A DNA stretch of 22,046 nucleotides. Origin: DASWIG01 sp965371445 (GTDB lineage: Bacteria > Acidobacteriota > Thermoanaerobaculia > Multivoradales > J023). Below the pieces are notes generated by a model. It searched no databases. It was not told the origin of the DNA and saw only the letters and a program-made list of their open reading frames with translations. Position numbers and translations under genes: made by a program. Positions 9,840 through 14,721 of the stretch are shown piece by piece. Numbering within the stretch: position 1 is the first letter of the stretch; each line of letters begins with the position of its first letter. Location: contig CBDUYN010000170.1 in NCBI GenBank assembly GCA_965371445.1, positions 1-22,046 on the forward strand. The letters run 5' to 3'.

Positions 9840-10607
9840 ATCTCCAGAATCCCGAACACCAAGTCCCGTGGCCCTCTGGCGCTGGCCCCAGAGGTCGCCG
9901 AGCCGGATGGCCGGCCGCCGGATGGCCGGCCGCCGGATGGCCGGCCGCCGGATGGCCGGCCCCCGGATCGCCGGCCGCCGGATGGCCGGCCCCCGGATCG
10001 CCGGCCGCCGGAAATCGATCCCCTGGAGGGGTTCAGCCCCGAGGAACGTTCCCGTCTCCTACGGATCGCCGGACATGTACGCGGGATCTTGGAGGAGCTC
10101 GACCTCGACATGAGCGACCCCAACCTTGAGCACACCGACCTGCGGGTCGCCAAGATGTACGCCGAGATGTTCCACGGCCTGCAGGAGGGCAACGAGCCGC
10201 GGGTGACGACGTTTCCCAACGACGGAGGCTACACCGGCATGGTCGCCGAGGTGGATATCCCGTTCTACTCGATGTGCGTCCACCACCTGGTGCCCTTCTA
10301 CGGCCACGCACACATCGCCTACGTCCCGACGGACCGCATCGTCGGGCTCTCCAAGCTGCCCCGCATCCTCGAGTTCTACGCCAAGCGTCCGCAGCTCCAG
10401 GAACGACTGACCGAGCAGGTGGTGACTTTTCTCGAGCAGAAGCTCCGGCCCCAGGGAGCGATGGTCGTCATCAAGGCTCGTCACCTCTGCGTCGAGATGC
10501 GCGGCGTCAAGAAACCCGGTGCCCTGACGGTCACCTCAGCGATCCGAGGAATCTTCCATGAACGCCCCATCCGCGAAGAGTTTCTGGACCTTCTGCGCAA
10601 GAGCTAG
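9840..10607 (+). CDS. folE: GTP cyclohydrolase I, with a non-standard start
   Basis: FolE converts GTP to 7,8-dihydroneopterin triphosphate, the first step to folate, biopterin or queuosine-type products. The conserved body (about residues 60-255 from the chosen start) has zinc and active-site motifs CVHHLVPFYGHAHIAYVP and LCVEMRGVKKPG, plus GLSKLPRILEFYAKRPQLQERL, so the enzyme looks intact. The start is the problem. AGGAG (9828-9832) sits 7 nt before an in-frame ATC (9840-9842), and no in-frame ATG, GTG or TTG lies between 9717 and 10089. A GTG at 9717 lacks an RBS, and the TTG at 10089 or ATG at 10110 would remove the first helix. I place the start at ATC 9840 (255 aa). Residues about 22-57 are DGRPP/DRRPP repeats encoded by a 15-bp array, absent from normal FolE. 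The start position is uncertain. Confidence 0.9.
   Translation: MSRIPNTKSRGPLALAPEVAEPDGRPPDGRPPDGRPPDGRPPDRRPPDGRPPDRRPPEIDPLEGFSPEERSRLLRIAGHVRGILEELDLDMSDPNLEHTDLRVAKMYAEMFHGLQEGNEPRVTTFPNDGGYTGMVAEVDIPFYSMCVHHLVPFYGHAHIAYVPTDRIVGLSKLPRILEFYAKRPQLQERLTEQVVTFLEQKLRPQGAMVVIKARHLCVEMRGVKKPGALTVTSAIRGIFHERPIREEFLDLLRKS
9903..10007. repeat. 15-bp tandem array, 7 units, in the 5' end of folE
   Basis: Seven full units of 15 bp, three of CCGGATGGCCGGCCG followed by variants. Two units (9963-9977 and 9993-10007) are exactly CCGGATCGCCGGCCG, the unit found at 1-60 on the other strand. Each unit holds the palindrome GGCCGGCC or a one-base variant. In the folE frame it encodes DGRPP or DRRPP. Confidence 0.92.
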
Positions 10608-11199
10608 CCTCGCCGCGCTGGTCCTCGCCCTCCTTTTCGCACCGCCGGCTCTCGCCAAGAAGAAGAAGGAGAGGAAGCCCACCGACCCGAACGAGCTTTT
10701 CAATCCGCTCCTCGGGATCGACTACTCCCACTGGCTGGTCGGGCCGATCGCCGAGATCGCGACCCTGGAGGAGGTTCGCAAGTACCTGGAGCTTCCAAGC
10801 GACGAGGACGCCGAGGCCTTTGTCGTCGCCTTCTGGGCGAGCCGCGCCGAAGGCTACGGCTACTTCGACAAGAAGCCTCGCGAAATCTGCGAAGAGCGGG
10901 CCATCAATGCCGACAAGCTCTACAGCGAGGGAGCCTATCCGGGGCGCCGGACGGCCCGCGGCACGATCTACATCCTCTTCGGCGAGCCCGAGGAGGTCGA
11001 ATACCAGATCCCCAGGGAGGTCGGCGACCCGACTCTCGAGGCCTGGGAGTACCCCAAGGACGCCGAGCCCGGGCTCGGCGGCGAGCCGCCCGACCGTTAC
11101 TACCGGTTCGTGGAGATCGACGGTTCCAAGGTCCTCTACACCGGCCAGAAAATGCGGCGCGACCCGCGCGACCTGCGCCGCCAGAACCACGGCGGCTGA
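10558..11199 (+). CDS. Exported GWxTD-domain-like protein
   Basis: A 213-aa protein with a type I signal peptide (hydrophobic LAALVLALLFAPP, cleavage near ALA, residues 31-33) and then a Lys-rich stretch. The body, with the AFWASR element, the ICEERAINADKLYSEG helix and TARGTIYILFGEPEEVEY, matches the GWxTD family of secreted proteins that I associate with Acidobacteriota and Bacteroidota-type genomes. The eponymous motif is degenerate here (PGRRTARG instead of GWRTDRG). A start at 10558 is supported by GAGGA 7 nt upstream. It overlaps the 3' end of folE by 50 nt, suggesting translational coupling. The family's function is unknown; periplasmic location is inferred. Confidence 0.82.
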   Translation: MNAPSAKSFWTFCARASLAALVLALLFAPPALAKKKKERKPTDPNELFNPLLGIDYSHWLVGPIAEIATLEEVRKYLELPSDEDAEAFVVAFWASRAEGYGYFDKKPREICEERAINADKLYSEGAYPGRRTARGTIYILFGEPEEVEYQIPREVGDPTLEAWEYPKDAEPGLGGEPPDRYYRFVEIDGSKVLYTGQKMRRDPRDLRRQNHGG

Positions 11200-11239
11200 C
11201 GACGCAAGAGACATCCACACCTACGGAGGAGCTTTGGCT

Positions 11240-12310
11240 ATGGCGGAGACACGGGCGATCCTGGCCGGTACGGGCATCTCGGTGCCGTCGAACGAGATCA
11301 CGAACGAGATGATCTCTCGGGTCATCGAGACCAGCGACGAGTGGATCCGGGAACGTAGCGGCGTCGTGACCCGCTACTTCGTGGAGCCGGGCGTGGGCTC
11401 TTCCGAGATCGGCGCCGAAGCGGCGAGCGCCGCCCTCGCCGACGCCGGCATGGAAGCCGACGAGATCGACTACATCGTCTGTGCCACGATGACCCCCGAC
11501 CACTACTTCCCGGGCAGCGGCACCCTGATCCAACAGCGCCTTGGCATCGACCCGGTGCCGGCCTTGGACCTGCGCCAGCAATGCGCCGGCTTCGCCTACG
11601 GGTTGCAGACCGTCGACGCCCTGATCCGTAGCGGCATCGCCAAGAACGTGCTGCTGGTCGGCACCGACGTCCACACCAGCCTGATGCCGTTCTCCGAGCG
11701 CACCTGGGACGTCCTCTACAACGACAACGGCCCTCTTTCCGAGGAGGAGTGGCAATGGAACTGCCGCTTTCGCCACCTCCTGGTGCTCTTCGGCGACGCC
11801 GCCGGCGCCATGGTCTTTCGCGCCTCCCAGAGCGGCGACGGCCGCGGCATCCTCGGCTCCAGGCTCTACGGCGACGGCAACCACATGCACATCCTCTACG
11901 TGCCGGGCCTGGGCTCGAAGAGGCGGCCCTTCGTCGATCCGAAGATGCTCGCCGAGGGGGCTCACGTGCCGATCATGGACGGCCAGGCGGTCTTCAAGCT
12001 CGCCGTGACCAAGATGCCGCGGGTCACGAAGAAGGTCTTGAAGGAAAACGGCTTTACGATCGAGGACCTGGATCTCCTGATCATGCACCAGGCCAACCTG
12101 CGCATCAACACCGCCGCTCAGAAGATCCTGAAGCTCCCCGACGACAAGGTCCACAACAACATCCAGAAATACGGCAACACGACCTCGGCGACGCTGCCGC
12201 TCTGCTTCTACGAAGCGCGAGAGGCGGGCAAGGCGCCCGCAGGGGCGCTCGTGGCCTTCACGGCCCTGGGGGCGGGCCTGCACTACGGCTCGGTGCTCAT
12301 ACGGGTCTAG
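11240..12310 (+). CDS. fabH: 3-oxoacyl-ACP synthase III family protein (FabH-like)
   Basis: A 356-aa condensing enzyme of the FabH fold. The catalytic triad is visible: Cys115 in RQQCAGF, His283 in MHQANLR and Asn313 in YGNTTSAT. The thiolase-fold end motif, near GLHYGSVLIRV, is complete. FabH primes fatty acid synthesis by joining acetyl-CoA or another acyl-CoA with malonyl-ACP. It is about 35 residues longer than E. coli FabH. Part of the extra length is an insertion around residues 152-182, rich in Trp and acidic residues, between the dimer region and LFGDAAGA, so a relative acting on other acyl chains is possible. The RBS GGAGGA is about 10 nt before ATG 11240. It follows the GWxTD gene by 40 nt and is followed by a terminator-like structure. 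Confidence 0.88.
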   Translation: MAETRAILAGTGISVPSNEITNEMISRVIETSDEWIRERSGVVTRYFVEPGVGSSEIGAEAASAALADAGMEADEIDYIVCATMTPDHYFPGSGTLIQQRLGIDPVPALDLRQQCAGFAYGLQTVDALIRSGIAKNVLLVGTDVHTSLMPFSERTWDVLYNDNGPLSEEEWQWNCRFRHLLVLFGDAAGAMVFRASQSGDGRGILGSRLYGDGNHMHILYVPGLGSKRRPFVDPKMLAEGAHVPIMDGQAVFKLAVTKMPRVTKKVLKENGFTIEDLDLLIMHQANLRINTAAQKILKLPDDKVHNNIQKYGNTTSATLPLCFYEAREAGKAPAGALVAFTALGAGLHYGSVLIRV

Positions 12311-12311
12311 C

Positions 12312-12363
12312 CGGGGACCTCCCGCTGCTTCCCAGCAGTGGCATCCCCGTGTCACCCCTTTTT
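12312..12363 (+). terminator. Nested hairpin with T-run after fabH
   Basis: CGGGGA (12312-12317) pairs with TCCCCG (12344-12349). Inside it CGCTGC and GCAGTG (12322-12339) form a second stem. Five Ts follow at 12359-12363. This looks like an intrinsic terminator starting right after the stop codon, although the T-run is 9 nt past the stem. Confidence 0.55.
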
Positions 12364-12381
12364 GACCTGGCGCGAAAAAGA

Positions 12382-12482
12382 GTCGCGGCGGGCGCAAACG
12401 CGTTTGGCGAAACTCGAAGTGCGCTCGCGGCCGCCGCGAGCGCACCCCGACTTTCGACAAATGGCTTTGCAGCCGCCGCAAC
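12382..12482. repeat. Large imperfect palindrome, about 100 bp
   Basis: The centre is at 12431-12433. The inner arms 12419-12430 and 12434-12445 are perfectly complementary, and 12403-12430 against 12434-12461 match at 24 of 28 positions. Complementarity continues in blocks (12394-12398 with 12466-12470, and 12385-12391 with 12473-12479). The rest of 12311-12647 holds no gene that I can support. It could be a cruciform-forming REP/BIME-like element or the remnant of a palindromic mobile sequence. Confidence 0.8.
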
Positions 12483-12684
12483 CGCTCCCTGAGAACCGCA
12501 AAACCCACTTCCCGCCGCCGCTCGCGGGGGTCCACTCGAGCCAAACAGCTTCGCGGCAGCCGGGCGTCCGATTTCCAAAATGGCGAAAAGCGTGAACGCC
12601 GCCTTCTACATAGGTCCTTCGCTCCTTCAACGAGGCAATGAGCCCGGAGATACTCCGTTGGATGTCAAGCACTTTTCCCACATC

Positions 12685-13665
12685 TCAGGCACCAGCGTAG
12701 AACTTCTTTCCGTCGAAGTCGGTCTCGGTTCGAAGCATCCCGTGGATCGCATGGAGGAGCTTCCGCATGACGGCGACGACGGCCTGCATCCGCGCCTTCT
12801 GCTTGGCGAGCAGCTTCTCGTAGAACGCTTTGACTTGAGGCTCCCAGCGCACCGCGACAAGCGCAGGCATGAAGAGCGCCGCTCTTAGGGAGCGGTTTCC
12901 CATCCTGGAGATGCGGGCCGGGGCGTTGAGGGACAGACCGGACTGCTCGATCCGAGGGTCCAGACCCGCCATGGCAACCCACTGGCGTGGTGTCATGTCC
13001 TTGGGAAGGACGCATATTTCCCCGAGGATTTGGATCGCACTGGCCGTTCCGATGCCTCGAATCGACGTCAGCTGAGCGAGTTGCTTGCGCAGCCGCGGGT
13101 ACTCCCAGACCAGGTCGAGGGCCTTCTTCTGAAGCGCCTTGATCCGACGGTTGAGATGACGGATGTTGAGGTCAATGTCGTGGCGGACGCTCTCGCAGAG
13201 ATACTCGCTGACGTGAAGCCGGTTCTTCTCCTGGGTGCGGATCTTCGTCAGGCTTCTCATCCGGCGCGCCAGAGTCCGAAGCTCAAGCTCCTCCGGAGTC
13301 GGGGGGACCCAGGCTCGGAAGTCCATCCTCCGGACGAACTCCAAGAGCACGGCGGCGTCGAGAGCGTCTGTCTTGGACCTCTGCATCGCAGCCCGGGCAA
13401 AATCGCGGGCAGCGCGCGGGTTGACGACCATAACCTCGATGCGGGCGGCGCCATGCAGCGCGAGGGCGAGGTGGAGGTGGTAGACGCCGCTGGCTTCCAT
13501 GACGACTCGGGCCTGTCTGCGGCGTTTCGTGAGCAGTCGGATCAACTTCTTGTGGCCCTTGCGGTCGTTGGAGAACTCGAGAGCTTCCGGCTTTTCGCCA
13601 GGTCTTTCGAGACAAACGTCCAACTTCTTGGAGCTAACATCGATACCGACGAGGGTGACTGGCAT
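12685..13665 (-). CDS. IS110-family transposase (bridge-RNA-type recombinase)
   Basis: A 326-aa protein. The N-terminal RuvC-like DEDD domain has D9 (VGIDVSS), E57 (MEASG), D100 and D103 (SKTDALDA). The C-terminal domain has the helix-hairpin region SIRGIGTASA and the catalytic Ser242 in EQSGLSLNAPARISRMGNRSLRAAL; IS621 has its serine at a comparable place. All expected residues are present and there is no frameshift, so the element may be active. An excellent RBS (GGAGGT 4 nt before ATG 13665) supports the start. Members of this family recombine DNA programmed by a bridge RNA encoded in the element's non-coding end. Confidence 0.95.
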   Translation of the reverse strand: MPVTLVGIDVSSKKLDVCLERPGEKPEALEFSNDRKGHKKLIRLLTKRRRQARVVMEASGVYHLHLALALHGAARIEVMVVNPRAARDFARAAMQRSKTDALDAAVLLEFVRRMDFRAWVPPTPEELELRTLARRMRSLTKIRTQEKNRLHVSEYLCESVRHDIDLNIRHLNRRIKALQKKALDLVWEYPRLRKQLAQLTSIRGIGTASAIQILGEICVLPKDMTPRQWVAMAGLDPRIEQSGLSLNAPARISRMGNRSLRAALFMPALVAVRWEPQVKAFYEKLLAKQKARMQAVVAVMRKLLHAIHGMLRTETDFDGKKFYAGA

Positions 13666-13679
13666 TTTACCTCCTTTGG

Positions 13680-13910
13680 CTACAGTTGTTCCTTCCCGGG
13701 GGCTGTCCCCGGTTGGTTCTTCGACGAGAATGCCTTCTGGGTTCCCGGGCTGGAATCTCCTAGGCCGACCTTGTTACGCAGGCTCAAATGGCCTCGGATA
13801 CTCCTCGGCATTGAGGGAGAAGAGCTCGGGGGGTCGATCTCCGGGACAAGCTCTGTGGCTTCAGGGCGGCTCGGCCTCCCCAGAATGCGCATGTCATTTA
13901 ACTATACGGA
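13680..13910 (-). ncRNA. Candidate IS110 bridge RNA locus (transposase leader)
   Basis: The 250 bp upstream of the transposase are non-coding and hold at least three inverted repeats. These are CCGGGG/CCCCGG at 13696-13712 (5-nt loop), CTCAAATGGCC/GGCATTGAG at 13783-13815 (two bulges), and AGAGCT/AGCTCT at 13821-13854. A TATAGT at 13901-13906 (minus strand) could be the -10 box. Bridge RNAs of the IS110 group are transcribed from this position and fold into several stem-loops. No sequence-level homology was established. Confidence 0.4.
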
Positions 13911-13993
13911 TCGAGACACCTTCCTATTCGGTGAGCGTACTCGAAAGTTTGCGCGGGACGATCAGGCGTCGCGCGTTCGCGCGCGCGCCGGCC

Positions 13994-14178
13994 TGTGGAA
14001 AATGCCGCGGCTGCCGGGGCTTGTGGAAGACCTGCCGCTGCGCTTGGAAAGCTGGCCTCGAAGACTCGGCCACCTTCCCACAGGTCTCCCACAAGTCCCC
14101 TTGGAAATCGCTGCGCGATTTCCACAGCCGCTTGGAAAACGCTCCGCCTACGGCTCCGCGTTTCCCACATTTCCCACA
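13994..14178. repeat. Cluster of TTTCC(C)ACA motifs in inverted pairs
   Basis: This gene-free stretch contains repeated TTTCCACA/TTTCCCACA motifs in both orientations (for example 13994-14002, 14021-14029, 14119-14126, and the tandem 14161-14169 and 14170-14178). They build hairpins: CTTGTGGAAGACCTG (14020-14034) pairs with 14081-14095 at 14 of 15 positions, and GGAAATCG (14103-14110) pairs perfectly with CGATTTCC (14116-14123). This is a palindromic repeat element of unknown class. Confidence 0.75.
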
Positions 14179-14204
14179 GGCCCGGTGATGATGACGATGA
14201 GAGA

Positions 14205-14229
14205 ATCTCATGATGAAGATTCATGAGAT
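14205..14229. repeat. Perfect 9-bp inverted repeat
   Basis: ATCTCATGA (14205-14213) and TCATGAGAT (14221-14229) are perfect inverted copies with a 7-nt spacer. It is AT-richer than the surroundings and lies between the motif cluster and the 60-bp tandem repeat. It may be an operator-like site or the edge of a mobile segment. Confidence 0.6.
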
Positions 14230-14340
14230 CCAATATACAAGGGCGGCATCCGATAGCCGGCACGCCGGACCGACAGGACGTGAGCCCTGGGTGGCGGTGG
14301 GCAAACCGCCCTTCGGGCTCCGGACGTCCCTGCGGGACGA

Positions 14341-14457
14341 AGAGGCAGGCGGGACGCCTGCGGTCCCAGCAAAAGACATCCCTCCCGACGGTCAGGCGCA
14401 AGAGGCAGGCGGGACGCCTGCGGTCCCAGCAAAAGACCCTCCCGACGGTCAGGCGCC
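14341..14457. repeat. Two tandem copies of a 57-60-bp palindromic repeat
   Basis: Copies at 14341-14400 and 14401-14457 are nearly identical, the second lacking three bases. Each contains GCAGGCG/CGCCTGC, a 7-bp stem with a GGA loop, followed by GGTCCCAGCAAAAGAC. This resembles the dispersed GCAGGCGGGACGCCTGC-type REP palindromes seen in many GC-rich genomes. Bases 14230-14340 before it hold no supported gene. Confidence 0.85.
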
Positions 14458-14610
14458 AAGACGGGTGACGAAAGCGCTGTGCTCCGGGCTCGACAAGGCG
14501 TCCTGCAGGGTGGTGAGAACCGTTGCCAGATCGCCCCGGACCAGCGCCGCGGGATCCAGCCAGAGGCCTGGAAAGGCCTCGCTTCTGTAGAGGCCGGAAC
14601 CGGCTCTGTC
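14449..14610 (-). pseudogene. C-terminal stub of a Uma2-family (DUF820) nuclease gene
   Basis: About 50 codons on the minus strand end in YRSEAFPGLWLDPAALVRGD and then a SSPEHSAFVTRL tail and stop. I recognise this as the extreme C-terminus of Uma2-type putative endonucleases, where FPGLWLD and SPEHxAFVxRL recur. The PD-(D/E)XK catalytic domain is missing; upstream codons to 14676 are open but not family-like. It abuts the 60-bp tandem repeat, whose second copy contains the stop codon, so repeat insertion or deletion probably removed the rest. Confidence 0.6.
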
Positions 14611-14675
14611 CGGGGCCAGCGTCGATCCGGTGGTCAGCTTGCGGGAGGAGTAAGACAGGCTCTTTGAGCTTGCCA

Positions 14676-14713
14676 CCCACGGGCTTGCACGTGGGTCCGT
14701 TCCGGTCGATAAT
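14676..14713 (+). promoter_or_regulatory. Candidate promoter and operator of the HEAT-repeat gene
   Basis: TTGCAC (14685-14690) and GATAAT (14708-14713, 5 of 6 match) are spaced by 17 nt. CCCACG/CGTGGG (14676-14695) forms an inverted repeat over the -35 region and may be an operator. The predicted transcript start is within a few bases of the ATG at 14722, implying a leaderless mRNA, or a short leader if ATG 14731 is used. Confidence 0.35.
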
Positions 14714-14721
14714 CGAGAGAC

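Larger units (their letters stand above)
12648..13915 (-). mobile_element. IS110-family insertion sequence, ends approximate
   Basis: It contains one intact DEDD/Ser transposase gene with a long upstream non-coding leader and a short downstream end, which is the IS110-group layout. No terminal inverted repeats were found, as is normal for the family. The ends given are the matching CT steps (minus strand TATCTCC near 12646-12652 and TGTCTCG near 13912-13918), giving about 1.27 kb, a normal size. These ends are a guess from the similar core context. Confidence 0.6.

Noticed and set aside
9868..10113. GTG-started frame giving MAGRR repeats over the folE array
   Set aside because: No RBS precedes it, it is out of frame with the conserved folE body, and the frame is open only because the repeat unit is 15 bp.
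13994..14178. Replication origin, from DnaA-box-like motifs
   Set aside because: There are no dnaA, dnaN or other origin genes, no AT-rich unwinding segment beside the motifs, and the motifs pair as hairpins.
14341..14457. CRISPR array
   Set aside because: There are only two copies, directly adjacent with no unique spacers, and the unit is a palindromic REP-type repeat. No cas genes are present.
13898..14680. 260-codon minus-strand frame through the palindrome and REP region
   Set aside because: It is composed of translated palindromic repeats, has no family likeness, and conflicts with the Uma2 stub in another frame.
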